NCBI GenBank assembly: GCA_003996215.1
Contig: QJPP01007585.1
Location: 62,001-126,000, forward strand
Length of the DNA stretch: 64,000 nucleotides
Source: Jaltomata sinuosa
Lineage: Eukaryota > Streptophyta > Magnoliopsida > Solanales > Solanaceae
Reading direction: 5' to 3'
Made by a program: the position numbers and the translations under genes. The notes under the pieces are model-generated. The model was not told the origin of the DNA, did no database searches, and saw nothing but the letters and a program-made list of their open reading frames with translations. This document shows positions 21,519-35,500 of the stretch, in pieces (positions within the stretch are counted from its first letter, which is position 1; each line of letters begins with the position of its first letter).

Positions 21519-23914
21519 TGTAATGATCCTTCCAGTCATTTTCACGTTTACGCCTTCTTTGTACTGCTAGAGCTTTCCTGTAGCGGCCCCAAGTCATTTA
21601 TGACTTGCTGAGGCCGGTGGTTCGGTGCCATGGTCATTCCTTTGGTCATTTTGATTGTTTGCCTGTTTTAGAGTCTCAACTTAAATATCATTGACTTTAG
21701 TCAAAATTCTTGGTAAACATGCTCGGAATCGAATTTCGAAAGTTCCGTTAGCTCCAGAGCATGGATTTTGGTCTTGGTTGACCCTGGGTCAGTTTCTGGG
21801 AGCTTTTGGTTTAGTTTTGTCAGGGTTTTTGTGTTTTAGCCAAGTTGAATTTAAAAGTTTGACTTTGGTCAATATTCGAAGAAGACGGCCTCGGATGAAA
21901 ATTCCTTTTGTGCTATTAGCTCTGGAATGTTGACTTTGGTCTAGGAGAACCTTTGGTTTGGGTCTCGGGGCTTCCGGACTTATTTTGGAGTATTGAGTTT
22001 CGAGTTAGTTTTGATCATGGGGACCACTTTTCCTTAAAACAGTCTCCGTTTGTAAATTCATTGATTCCATTGAGTCCAGAATATCCGTTTCACTCAAATA
22101 GCTCTATTGGTTTGTAAGTATCGGGTCCCAATTGTGCCCATAATGTTCTGCAAAAGTTTAGAAAAATGCAGATTTTTTTGTTGCGGGCCAGCTTTAAATA
22201 GTTGTTGGCAGCTTTATTTTTAGCTTTTGCTCTCATCTTCCCAACTCGTTTTCTCCATCATTTTACACCAAATTCCTTCAAATCTTCACCTGCTCTTACC
22301 CATAACTTGGAGAAATAATTGTTGCTGATCCGGGTGTATTTCTTGGCCTCGTGAATAGGTAAAATTTCTTGTTAACTTCCATTAATTTTCACAAATTTCA
22401 TTCTTTAAATTCTTGTTTTTCACGATTTTCAGCTTATTTCTTTCACTTCTTTCAACTCCAACTTCATTTTTCTCAACTCTAATTACTCAAGAACAGTGTG
22501 GGCTCGTGGGAATTCTCTAAATTATCGTTAATCTTGTTCCTTTATCGTTCGTAAGCCTCTTCTTCTTCAAGCCTTGTTCTTCTCTTTAAGCTCAAAAACC
22601 TACATGGTTGAGGCTATTACAAGCTTGATTTTTCTTGGGTTAAAGCTGTGTTGGAGGGCTTGATTGTTCGTGGTAGCTGTACTTCCAGTCCATGGTCGAT
22701 TCTTGCTTCCAAATTGGTATGTTTTTGCCCGTGAAATCGCAATTCTCCACTTTTGTTCTCATGAATTAGTAGTACTTCAGGGTTGTTTTGAGACCCGAAA
22801 TGAACTCCGTTTGCGCTCAAATTTTGAGCATGGGTTCCTAAATTCACAGCGGACATAATTGTGAATTTTATTTTTTGTTTTGTTGTGCAGGTCCTGAGGG
22901 TCATTTTTCAACCCAATTTTTCGTATAGCAATATGGGTATCGTTATTCTCTTCTTGAAACCTAGATTATGTTCTTGCTAGCGTGGCAGATTTCCGAGGCT
23001 ATTCGGAAAGGGAAAGGCACACGAGTGACAGTTCATGTTTGTAGTTCAGTCTCGAGGTAAGTTACAGTTTAAACTCCTTAGACTTTGCATCTATAGAATA
23101 AAATTGTACTAATGGGCATCCTTGGATTGGATTTACTAGTTGGTACCACAGATCTTGACCGCTTTATACACGTTCGATTACTTTTCTTCATCCGATGTTT
23201 GTAGCACTTGTTTTATATGCTCTATTCACTCTTGTGGTCCTGCGTGGCCTTATTTAGACTCTAGAAAATAGTTGGTGGGATATTGGGAATGTCCGTGAGT
23301 CCTGTACATCGTTATTATTGATATAGAGCTGGTTATCTGTGCTGTAGAATGATTGGAGCCTGTGTAGGGCCAATAGGTTGATTGTGAGTCGTTGGGCTAT
23401 TGATTTTTTTTGAGCATATCATTATCATGCATATAAAGGATTTTCTACTTGATTTTATGGCGGTTTTGGCTTCAGCCCTTCTACTAATGATTTCTAAAAT
23501 CTGCATGGTCCTTGGGGCCCACTTTTGGTAAAAATAATTGCAAAGAGGTTGGTATGGTTTTAACGAATCTTCTTGGGGTAAGAGAAAATAAAAAAGATAT
23601 TTTATCACTATTTCTACTATTACTAGACTCGGCGGGGCTGAGGGCTAGACTTGTTGTACTACAGCTTTTGTGATAATACTAGGCTCGGTGGGGTCCTGTG
23701 CTAGAACTATTTGTTTTACTGATTTATACTCGGATACCCTCCGGGTAGCTTTACTTAGGGATTTTTGAGATTGCGGGGCATCTAGTATGTTGGTCGGGGG
23801 CCTCCGTAGACCTTATCGTTCTGGACCAGGGTCTACGTGCTGCGAGTGCCGGAGGGGGGGTATACAGCGTAGGAGAGGTATATGGGTATGAACTTCTATG
23901 GATCCTATTTTCTG
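21519..23914 (+). repeat. 3' LTR of element B, left part
   Basis: It matches 12811 onward and breaks off at 23914 where element C begins, inside the 5-bp target TTCTG. The remainder is 35950-37075. Confidence 0.92.
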
Positions 23915-26900
23915 TGTAATGACCCTTCCGGTTATTTCCACGTATACGTTTTCCTTGTACCGTTAGAGCTTGTTTGTAGCGGCCCCAAGTCATTTAAGGC
24001 TTGTCGGGACCGGTATTTTGGTGCCAGGTCCATTTTTTTGGTCGTATGATAAGTTTTGAAGTCAAGCAAGTCGGCAAAAGTTATCGTAAGTTTCTTTAAT
24101 AAATTTTCTGAACTTTGGGTAAAATGTCTCAGAGCTTTTCTCTCAATATATAAAGAGTTAGAAGTCCCCCAAAATACCAAATCGAAGGTCTACGAGTCTA
24201 GTTTCCTATGCATAAAACCTCACGTCCAACTGATCTCGGAGTAAAAAGTTAGGACTGTTTTACCGCGGACTGTCTGGCAGGGAACGGGTCGCGAACCGGG
24301 TCGGGTCAAAACCTATGTAAAGCCTCAACTTCACATTTTAAAACGCCATTTCAATTCTGGAACAGTGAGAAAACATAAGGGAGGGTTCCAAGAGACTTCT
24401 TGAGTATCAAAATCGTGCGATGGTGAATTGCAAACCTAAAGTTAAGAATTTTATTAACATCGCGCGTATTTGAAAATATTTTATTTTAAAGATTGAATGT
24501 GGTAAAAAGTTATATTTTTATTACCTTTTTAAAGTATTTTAAATGTCTATGAAAAATACTTTTGTTACGAGATATTCGTGTATGTATTTATTTTATAAGG
24601 TTCTTATAAATTGTAATGTTTTAACGGAGATAGTAAATTTAGTTATGTTAAAAATTATTATTATAATATAGTAGGTTTTGTTTGAAATAATTTTCTATGA
24701 ATTATGATATATTCAAAAATTTATACTTATTTTACCACGAACTTACGCAATACCCGAGTACATACGTGCCATACACTCTATCCGTGATTTAATAGATAAG
24801 ATAGATTATGGTGGTGACACCACCTACTCCACGTGGGAGAAGAGAATAGATCAGAAATGGTTGTAAATATGTGGTGGATTAATTCATGATTAAATTATCA
24901 TAGTTAATTTTCTTTCCAATTGACTATTGAACTATACAAACTAATCAATTTTTCCATATATACATGTCATATGGGTAAACATTACTGCCTCCAATTTTGT
25001 TCATATTAACTTGCTACTTTTATATATTACTACTCCATTATTTTCAAAGTACTCTACAGATTTTAAAATTGTTTTACACTATGAGAAAATCATGCAAGAA
25101 CGTGGCTTCCTTTGTTTATCTGTATATGTTTATCATGCTAAGAGGGAAAATATTTGAAGGATTAACTTGATCTTTGAATGAAACTGATTATCTCCGTCAA
25201 CTTATTCAAGCCTAAATTCGAGTTTGATTTCATTTTGGAGCTTCTCGGAGCGGTTTGAGCTTGGATATTACCGTCCTAACAGCTTGTCGTCGGACGACAG
25301 ATAGGTTACGGTTTATTTTCCCTAGACTCCACATATATAGGATAAAATTTTATTAATAGGCATCCTTGGGTTGGTTTATTAGGTTGGTACCACAGACCTC
25401 GACCGCTTTATTCATGTCCGCCTACTTTTGTTCCTCCGTTGTTTGTAGCACTTGCCGATATATTTTATTTACCCTTGTGGTCCTGTGAGACCTTGTTGAC
25501 TCTGGAACATAGAAGGTGGGATTTTGGGAATGTCCGCGAGTCCCGGGCATAAAATTATCCTTCTAGGCTGGTAATGCTTGCTGAGTAGCTATGGGCCTGT
25601 GCAGGGTCGATAGGTTAATTGTGAGGTGCTGGACAGCTATTATGTTTGATCATACCATTTCCATGCATTTAAAGAGGTTTTATCCATGTTTTACTACGGT
25701 TTGGCTTCGGGCCTACTGGCACTATTTTCTAAACCTTGCATGGCCCCGGGGGCCTGTTTTTTATGGAAATGATTTGGAAATGGTTTAATTTAACTTGTGA
25801 ATATTCCTGGGTAAAAGAAAGTAAAATTATGTTTTAAATCACCAGTTTTACGATTAACGCTAGACTCGGCAGGGTCAATGTGCTAGTTGATTTTTCTTGC
25901 TACTTGAGATAATTTTAGCCTCGGTCAGACCGAGCACCTGAGACGACTTTCTACTGTTTAGACCCGGTTATGCCCGGGCACCCTTGGAGGGGTTTTTGAG
26001 ATATTTTCCTACTACTTTAGTCTCGGACAGGGTTTGGGCATGCATATTAGAGACTGGGTCTCTATCTTGAACCCGGACTTGCTTCCGGATGACATGTTTT
26101 GATACTGAGTTTTAGTATGGGGTCAGGGACCTCCATGGACCTTGCCATCCGGGCCTGGGGATGCGGGCTGCTTGTGCCGGAGGAAGGTTATACGGTGGAG
26201 TAGAGGTATACGGGCAATGTCCTTTCATGGAACCTACCTGCTGGGACGGATCGGCACCGGAGGAGGTACATACAGAGATACCATTTCACTTGAGATCTTC
26301 ATGCATCATATCATTCAGTGTTTGAGGTTCCACCATTGTTTGTTGTTTATTGATTGTACGCTCCGGTAGTATGGGATGCTGGAGGGTTTGTTTTCACTTA
26401 TTTGTGTTCCTCGGTTGTATGGGCGGCCGGGGGACTGTAGGTAGACTCTTGCTATTTACTTACAGAATTGTTCCCTGTTACGGTTAAGTATGAAATTGGT
26501 TACTGCTGGACTGTTAGTTTCTGGATTTGATATTAATATGATTGGTTGAGTTTGATTCATGTCTCTAAGCATGCCTATCATTACTCTTTCCCTCTTCTTA
26601 CACTTGAGGTTACCGGTATACCGTCCATTTCGTAAACTTATTATGTATACACTGTTATTGCAAGGACCCCAGGTGCGTTGTTTCTTACTTTCACCTGTGC
26701 CTATGGTGTATATATTTTGCTTGCTGGCCTCACATGTGGTCCTGTTGACTTCCCTCTGGGCTAGTTCCTGTTTACCTTTTGTTGATTTCTGTGACTACTT
26801 GCTTCTATTCTGTCTGTTACTACGCTTTTATCTTATATGTGCCCAGTCGGCCTATGATACCTTCTAGGTACCTTATGCTTCACATTTGGTGCTCACCCTA

Positions 26901-27350
26901 CCCCCTGCATCTTTGGGTGCAGATCCTAGCGTGGGCCATTGCTGTTAGATCGTTGTGATTCATGCTTGGAGAACTGTTGGGGACTACTTCAGACTAAGGG
27001 TGAGCTCTTGGCTATCGGAGCTTAGCTTTAGTTTATCTTTTGCTTCACGTACTCTATTACCATTGAAAGACATCTGTATATATTATTTTGGATCGTTTGC
27101 ACTCCATGTATGTAGTTTTGGCTCTATACTATGATACCAGGTCTTGGGGTTTGGTTTAGTTTCCGCATATGTATATATATACTCCTGTTATCTATTCTCC
27201 TCATCTTACTCTCTTACTTTTGCTTATTAAACTATTCTTCCGCTTATTTGTTAGATAGTAGCCCATTACTAACTGTCCTGGGCTACGAGAATTGGTTCGC
27301 CTACTAGGGGGTTGTAGGTGCCATCATGACCGATAAATCGGGCCATGACA
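23915..27350 (+). repeat. 5' LTR of element C
   Basis: It runs from TGTAATGACCC to GGCCATGACA, 3,436 bp. About the first 1.3 kb (to ~25230) is AT-rich and unlike the LTRs of elements A and B. From ~25230 it matches their 3' half. It keeps a ~23-bp segment near 24136-24158 that the 3' LTR lacks. Open frames at 25591, 26142 and 26559 recur in the 3' LTR and are not genes. Confidence 0.93.
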
Positions 27351-27353
27351 ACT

Positions 27354-27365
27354 TAGTATCAGAGC
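27354..27365 (+). promoter_or_regulatory. Primer-binding site of element C
   Basis: TAGTATCAGAGC differs by one G-to-A change from the initiator-tRNA complement TGGTATCAGAGC and begins 4 nt after the LTR. Confidence 0.85.
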
Positions 27366-27563
27366 TTTAGGTTCACCAGTGTCATCGGTATAGGAGCCAA
27401 TGTCTAGTAGAGTCCTGCGGATCGGGGCGGAGACGTCCGTACTCAATCTTTGGGAGGCTAAAGTGGCATTTTAGGAAATTTGACTCTTTCCTTGCTTCTG
27501 TGTCTTGCGTGGAACCCTTGAAATTTCTGGGAATCTCATTTGTTCTACTTCATTCTTTCGCAG

Positions 27564-30500
27564 ATGGTTCGTACGAGATCATCGGCATCACGCGGAGATG
27601 AGCCTCCCACTCCAGCTAAGGGTCGAGGACGCCCTCGAGCAGTGGCACCTGCTAGAACTGCTAGAGTGGAGATAGAGCCCGAGCAGCAGGTGGATCAGGG
27701 GGCATCCCAGGTACCACCAGCTCCAGCGCCAGCTCCAGCGCCAGCTCCAGTACCAGCTCCAGTGCCCACTTCTGTGCCAGCTCCAGCCGCAGCTCAGTCT
27801 CCAGATATGCAGGAATTACTATTATAGCTTTTGGGTATGATTGGAGAGCGGCCTTTTGAGGTAGCACAGACATCCTCTCAGGGGGAAGCCCTGGGTGCAC
27901 AGAGCTCAGGAGCGCAGCCTGCTACTATGGCTCGCCGTGCGTAGGTCATTCTGGTCCCATCTGTTGCACAGCCTCTTGCTTCTCACCCAGCTATGACAGA
28001 GTCAGAGCAGAAGGCGTTGGGTAGGTTTTTGAGATTAGCACCTCCGAGTTTTGCTGTTACTTCTGGACAGGATCCACATGACTTTATTACTATATGTGAG
28101 GAGATGTTGCATCATTTGGGTTTGTTGGAGACTCACGGGGTTGGTTATACTACCTATCAGTTAGAGGTACTAGCGAAGTTATGGTGGAGGGCTCATGTTG
28201 CTTATAGACCACCATCGTCACCTCCTTTGACCTGGTCTGAGTTTTATGAGGCCTTTATGGCCAAGTTCCTACCTCAGAGTGATCGTGAGCATCGCAGGGA
28301 GCAGTTTACTCACCTGATGCAGGGGTCTACGACTGTCTCAGAGTATGAGACCCATTTTCATCAGCTAGCAACGTTCGGAGCTATGATCATTCCTACCGAG
28401 GCAGATAGGATTCTCAGATTTGTATGGGGTTTGAGGCCAGAGATCAGGCAGCCAGCTGAGATATTGATTGCCGGTGGTCGGTCATTTTAGGCTATCATAG
28501 ATTATGCCCGCACTGTGGAGGACCTACAGCGACATGATCAGGGGTCCAGAGATAAGAGGCCTCGACATCAGGGTGTCTACAGTGGTTCCAGATATGGTGG
28601 TAGAGGTCCTGGACAGTGGAGCCGGAGTTATCAGCCACAGCAGCACCAGGGTCAGTCCAGCCGACCGGTTCAGGCTTCCCTTCAGACTTTCAATAGTACC
28701 CAGTTCGAGCAGGGTCTGATAAGCCATCAGGGCTATGGTGGGAAGTCTTCGAGGGGTACAGTTTCTGGGGCATCAAGCCGTGGTGGTTATACGGGATCTG
28801 CTGGTTCATCTCGATCGAGTAGGCTGCCAGGGGCTTGTTTTACTTGTGGTGTGATTAGTCATTTTGCTAGAGATTGCCCTCAGCAGGGTACAGTTCAGTT
28901 GGCCGAGCCTTTACGAGCAGTTCAGCCTCTGGCTAGAGGGGGTGGTCGTCATATTAGAGGTGGTGCTCCACGCGGCAGAGCAGGTGGTAGGGATGGCAGT
29001 CGGGCAGGTGGAGGTCATCGTCAGTTTTACGCGGTCCCTAGGAGACCAGAGGCAGAGTCCTCAGATGTTGTGATTACAGGTACGATTTCTGTGTGCCATC
29101 AGTCTGCTATGGCTTTATTTGATCCTGGATCCACTTGTTCATATGTATCTACCTACTTTGTGCCTTGTTTGGGGTTGGCTAGTGAGCCATTATCTATTCA
29201 TGTTTCTGTTTCGACCCCAGTAGGAGATTCTTTAGTAGTGGATCGGATTGTGAGATCTTGTATGCTATCTATTGGTGATTCAGAGACTTGGGGTGATTTG
29301 ATGATTCTTGATATGCTAGATTTTGATGTGATACTGGGCATGGATTGGTTATCCCCTCACCGTGTGGTTTTGGATTGTTATTCCAAGACCATTACCATAG
29401 CTGTGCCCGGTGTATCCCCGGTGGTGTGGCAGGGTTCTGTTAGCTATGCACCATCTGGGATCATCTCTTGTCTTCGAGCTAGGAAGTTGATTTCCTGCGG
29501 GTGTTTAGCTTATCTAGCATATGTCTGAGATGTTAGTGTTGACCCCACTTCTCCTGAGTCTATTCCTGCGGTTAGAGACTTTTTTGATGTGTTTCCTACC
29601 GATCTGCTAGGCCTTCCACCTGAGAGAGATATTGATTTCGCTATTGAGCTAGAGTCGGGCACTAGGCCCATTTCTATTTCTCCTTACCGTATGGCTCTTG
29701 CTGAGTTGAGGGAGCTTAAGGAGCAGCTCCAGGATCTGTTAGCTAAGGGGCTTATTAGACCTAGTGTGTCACCTTGGGGTGCTCCTGTTCTCTTCGTGAA
29801 GAAGAAGGATGGGTCGATGCGCATGTGTATTGATTATCGGCAGCTGAATAGGGTGACAGTAAAGAATAGGTATTCGATGCCGAGAATTGATGACTTGTTT
29901 GACCAGCTTCAAGGTTCAGTCGTGTTTTCGAAGATTGATTTGAGGTCTGGCTACCATCAGTTGAGGATTAGGGAGGAGGACATCCCTAAGACAGCATTCA
30001 GGACACGTTATGGCCATTATGAGTTCCTGGTGATGTCTTTTGGGTTGACTAATGCCCCCGCAGCCTTTATGAACTTGATGCACAGGGTTCTTGGCCCGTA
30101 TTTGGACTCATTTGTGATAGTTTTTATAGACGACATCTTGGTATACTCGCGTAGTAGAGATGAGCATGAGCAACACTTGAGGGTTATACTCCAGACTTTG
30201 AGAGATCATCGGCTTTATGCCAAGTTCTCAAAGTGCGATTTTTGGCTTGAGTCAGTTGCATTCCTAGGGCATGTGGTGTCTAAGGATGGGATTAGGGTTG
30301 ACCCGAGAAAGATATCTGCAGATTGTGATTGGCCTAGACTTACTACTGCTACTGAGGTCCGCAGCTTTCTTGGGTTAGCAGGTTACTACAGACGGTTCGT
30401 TGAGGGATTTTTCTCCATAGCAGCACCCTTGACTATGCTGACTAGGAAGGATGTCCCATTTCAGTGGTCAGATTAGTGTGAGGATAGCTTCCAGAGGCTT

Positions 30501-32522
30501 AAGTCCTTCTTGACTTCAGCTCCAGTTTTGACTTAGCCGGTTGAGGGTCAGAGCTTCTCCGTGTACTGTGATGCTTCTGGGGTTGGTCTTTGTTGTGTGT
30601 TGATGCAGCAGGGTCGATTAATAGCATATGCATCGAGGCAGCTGAAGGTTCACGAGCACAACTACCCCACTCATGACTTAGAGTTGGCGGCGGTAGTTTT
30701 CGTGCTCAAGATCTGGAGGCATTACCTATATGGAGTTCACTGTGAGATCTTCACCGATCACCGTAGTCTTCAGTATATCACGAGTCAGCGAGAGTTGAAC
30801 TCGAGACAGAGGAGATGGGTCGAGTTACTGAAGGACTATGACTTCACTATTCTGTATCATCTGGGCAAGGCAAACGTGGTAGTGGATGCCTTGAGCCGTA
30901 AGGCAGTGAGTATGGGTAGCCTAGCTTCTCTTTCAGTTTCAGAGCGACCGTTGGCCTTGGACATCCAGTCCTTGGCTAACCGTTTGGTCAGGCTTGTCTT
31001 GTCGGATCCTAGCAGAGTTCTCGCCAGTGTTGAGGTTCGTTCTACTTTGATTGATCAGATTCAGAGCCGTCAGTTTGAGGATCAGCAGTTGTGTGACCTT
31101 CGCGATCAGGTTGTTCAGGGTGAGACCAGTCGGGCAGCTCTAGATTCAGATGGGGTTTTGAGGTTTGATAGTCTCCTTTGTGTTCCGAGGATTAGTGATT
31201 TGATTCAGTTGATACTTTATGAGGCACATTGTACTAGATACTCCATTCACCTTGGCACAGCAAAGATGTATAGAGACTTGAGACAGCTTTACTGGTGGAG
31301 TGGTATGAAGCAGGATATAGCGGAGTTCATATCTCGGTGCTTGAACTGTCAGTAGGTGAAGTTCGAGCACATGTGACCTGGTGGTTTGATGTAGCGACTT
31401 CCCATTCCTGAGTGGAAGTGGGAAGGGATTACTATGGACTTTGTTGTTGGTTTGCCTCGTACTTCTCATGGGTTTGATTCCATATGGGTGATTGTTGATA
31501 GGCTGACTAAGTCAGCACATTTCTTGCCGGTTCAGACTTCTTATGGTGCAGAGAGGTTAGCTCAGATCTACCTTCGTGAGATTGTTCGATTGCATGGGGT
31601 CCCAGCTTATATCATTTCAGACCGCGGCACCCAGTTCACATCTCAGTTCTGGAGGGCTATTCAGCGAGATTTGGGTACAGAGGTTCACCTTAGTACCGCT
31701 TTCCACCCTCAGACAGATGGCCAGTCTGAGAGGACCATTCAGATTCTGGAGGACATGCTTCGGGCCTGTGTTCTTGACTTTGGAGGTTCTTGGGATCAGT
31801 TTGTTCCCTTGGCAGAGTTTGCTTATAATAACAGCTTCCATTCGAGTATCGGTATGGCACCTTTTGAGGCTTTGTATGGAAGGCGTTGCAGATCACCGGT
31901 AGGTTAGTTTGATGCTTTTAGTTCTAGGCCACAGAGTACAGATTTGCTTCGATATTCCTTAGATCAGGTTCAAGCGATTCAGGACAGACTTCGGGCAGCT
32001 CAGAGCAGGCAGAAGAGTTATGCTGATTGTAGGCTTCGTGCCTTGGAGTTTAGTGTCGGTGACTTGGTGTTTCTCCGTGTATCGCCCATGAAGGGCGTGA
32101 TGAAATTTGGTAGGCGAGGCAAGCTTAGCCCCAGGTACATTGGGCCATTTGAGATTCTTCAGAGGGTTGGTAGCGTTGCCTATCAGCTAGCCTTGCCTCT
32201 GATGTTTTCGGCTATACATCCTCTATTTCATGTTTCGATATTGCACCGGTATGTCCCAGATGAGTCTCATGTGTTGCAGTAGGATTCAGTTCAGTTAGGT
32301 GAGGGTTTAGCCTTTGTTGAGGAGCCGACGGCTATTTTGGCCAGAGATGTCAGGAGATTGAGGTCTCGAGAGATCCCGATTGTTAAGGTTCAGTGGAGGC
32401 ACCGTCCAGTTGAGGAGGCTACCTGGGAGACCGAGAGAGATATGCGGGCTCAGTATCCGCAGCTGTTTGAGCCTTCAGGTACCCCCTTGACCTTGACTTT
32501 CGAGGACGAAAGTCCTTTTTAG
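27564..32522 (+). pseudogene. gag-pol: Gag-Pol polyprotein of element C: one frame, premature stops only
   Basis: Starts at ATG 27564 (MVRTRSSASRGDE) and ends at TAG 32520-32522. Domains: Pro/Ala-rich N-terminus, gag core (28000-28490), zinc knuckle CFTCGVISHFARDC (about 28836), protease with ALFDPGSTCSYV (29110), RT (29600-30300, FIDDILVYS), RNase H (30560-30900), integrase zinc-binding region (31220-31352) and D,D,E core (31434-31907), GPF motif (32140), chromodomain (32310-32480). All pieces stay in one frame over 4.96 kb; I find no frameshift. Stops: 27825, 27942, 28488, 29526, 30474, 30534, 31353, two more by 31395, 31905 and 32280. Most fit C-to-T or G-to-A changes in CAG, CGA or TGG codons. 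Confidence 0.93.
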
Positions 32523-32532
32523 TAGTGGATGA

Positions 32533-35500
32533 TGTAATGATCCTTCCGGTTATTTCCACGTATACGTTTTTCTTGTACCATTAGAGCTTGTTTGTAGCGG
32601 CCCCAAGTCATTTAAGGCTTGTCGGGACCGGTATTTCGGTGTCGGGTCCATTTGTTTGGTCGTATGATAAGGTTTGAAGTCAAGCAAGTCGGCAAAAGTT
32701 ATCGTAAGTTTCTTTAATAAATTTTCTAAACTTTGGATAAATGTCTCAGAGTTATAAGTCCCCCGAAATACCAAATCGAAGGTCTACGAGTCTAATTTCC
32801 AACGCACAAAACCTCACATCCAACTGATCTCGAAGTAAAAAGTTAGGACTGTTTTACCGCGGACTGTCTGGCAGGGAACGGATCGCGAACCGGGTCGGGT
32901 CAAAACCGATGTAAAGCCTCAACTTCACGTTTTAAAATGCCATTTCAGTTCTGGAACAGTGAGAAAACATAAGGGAGGGTTCCAAGAGAGTTCTTGAGTA
33001 TCAAAATCGTGCGATGGTGAATTGCGAACCTAAAGTTAAGAATTTTATTAACATCGCGCGTATTTGAAAATATTTTATTTTAAAGATTGAATGTGGTAAA
33101 AAGTTATATTTTTATTACCTTTTTAAAGTATTTTAAATGTCTATGAAAAATACTCTTGTTACGAAATATTCGTGTATGTATTTATTTTATAAGGTTCTTA
33201 TAAATTGTAATGTTTTAACGGAGATAGTAAATTTAGTTATGTTAAAAATTATTATTATAATATAGTAGGTTTTATTTGAAATAATTTTCTATGAATTATG
33301 ATATATTCAAAAAGTTATACTTATTTTACCACGAACTTACGCAATACCCGAGTACATACGTGCCGTACACTCTATTCGTGATTTAATAGATAAGATAGAT
33401 TATAGTGGTGACACCACCTACTCCACGTGGGGGAAGAGAATAGATTAGCAATGGTTGTAAACATGTGGTGTATTAATTCATGATTAAGTTATCATAGTTA
33501 ATTTTCCTTCCAATTGACTATTGAACTATACAAACTAATCAATTTTTCCATATATACATGTCATATGGGTAAACATTACTGCCTCCAATTTTTGTTCATA
33601 TTAACTTGCTACTTTTATATATTACTACTCCATTATTTTCAAAGTACTCTACAGATTTTAAAATTGTTTTACACTATGAGAAAATCATGCAAGAACGTGG
33701 CTTCCTTTGTTTATCTATATATGTTTATCATGCTAAGAGGGAAAATATTTGAAGGATTAACTTGATCTTTGAATGAAACTGATTATCTCCGTCAACTTAT
33801 TCAAGCCTAAATTCGAGTTTGATTTCATTTTGGAGCTTCTCGGAGCAGTTTGAGCTTGGATATTACCGTCCTAACAGCTTGTCGTCGGACGACAGATAGG
33901 TTACGGTTTATTTTCCCTAGACTCCGCATATATAGGATAAAATTGTATTAATGGGCATCCTTGGGTTGGTTTATTAGGTTGGTACCACAGACCTCGACTG
34001 CTTTATTCATGTGCGCTACTTTTGTTCCTCCGTTGTTTGTAGTACTTGCCGATATATTTTATTTACCCTTTTGGTCCTGTGAGACCTTGTTGACTCTGGA
34101 ACATAGAAGGTGGGATTTTGGGAATGTCCACGAGTCCCGGGCATAGAATTATCCTTCTAGGCTGGTTATGCTTGCTGAGTAGCTATGGGCCTATGCAGGG
34201 TCGATAGGTTGATTGTGAGCTGTTGGACAGCTAGTGTGTTTGATCATGCCATTTCCATGCATTTAAAGAGGTTTTATCCATGTTTTACTATGGTTTGGCT
34301 TCGGGCCTACTGGCACTATTTTCTAAACCTTGCATGGCCCCGAGGGCCTGTTTTTGATGGAAATGATTTGGAAATGGTTTGATTTAACTTGTGAATATTC
34401 CTGGGTAAAAGAAAGTAAAATTATGTTTTAAATCACCAGTTTTATGATTAACGCTAGACTAGGCAGGGCCGGGGTGCTAGTTGAGTTTTCTTGCTACTTG
34501 AGATAATTTTAGCCTCGGTCGGACCGAGCACCTGAGACAACTTTCTACTATTTTGACCCGGTTATGCCCGGGCATCCTTGGAGGGGTTTTTGAGATATTT
34601 TCCTACTACTTTAGTCCCGGACAGGGTTTGGGCATGCATATTAGAGACTGGGTCTCTATCTTGAACCCGGACTTGCTTCCGGATGACATGTTTTGATACT
34701 GAGTTTTAGTATGGGGTCAGGGACCTCCATGGACCTTGCCATCCGGGCCTGGGGCTACGGGTTGCGTATGCCGGAGGAAGGGTATACGGTGGAGTAGAGG
34801 TATACGGGCAGTGTCCTTCTATGGAACCTACCTGCTGGGCCAGATCGGCACCGGAGGAGGTACATACAGAGATACCATTTCACTTAAGATCTTCATGCAT
34901 CATATCATTCAGTGTTTGAGGTTCCACAATTATTTGTTGTTTATTGATTGTATGCTCCGGTAGTATGGGATGCCAGAGGGTTTGTTTTCACTTGTTTGTG
35001 TTTCTCGATTGTATGGGCGGCCGGGGGACTGTAGGTAGACTCTTGCTATTTACTTACAGAATTGTTCTCTGTTACGGTTAAGTATAAAATTGGTTACTGC
35101 TAGACTGTTAGTTTCTGGATTTGATATTAATATGATTGGTTGAGTTTGATTCATGTCTCTAAGCATGCCTATCATTACTCTTTCCCTCTTCTTACACTTG
35201 AGGTTACCGGTATACCGTCCATTTCGTAAACTTATTATGTATACACTGTTATTGCAAGGACCCCAGGTGCGTTGTTTCTTACTTTCACCTGTGCCTATGG
35301 TGTATATATTTTGCTTGCTGGCCTCACATGTGGTCCTGTTGACTTCCCTCTGGGCTAGTTCCTGTTTACCTTTTGTTGATTTCTGTGACTACTTGCTTCT
35401 ATTCTGTCTGTTACTACGCTTTTATCTTATATGTGCCCAGTCGGCCTATGATACCTTCTAGGTACCTTATGCTTCGCATTTGGTGCTCACCCTACCCCCT

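Noticed and set aside
26559..26867. 102-codon open frame that recurs identically at 35153-35461
   Set aside because: Both copies lie at the same place in the two LTRs of element C. The repetition reflects LTR duplication, not a conserved gene.
27564..32522. Recoding of TAG as sense in the Gag-Pol of element C
   Set aside because: Stops include TGA as well as TAG, they sit at positions where element B or the family pattern has CAG, CGA or TGG, and there are about ten. Decay explains this better than readthrough.
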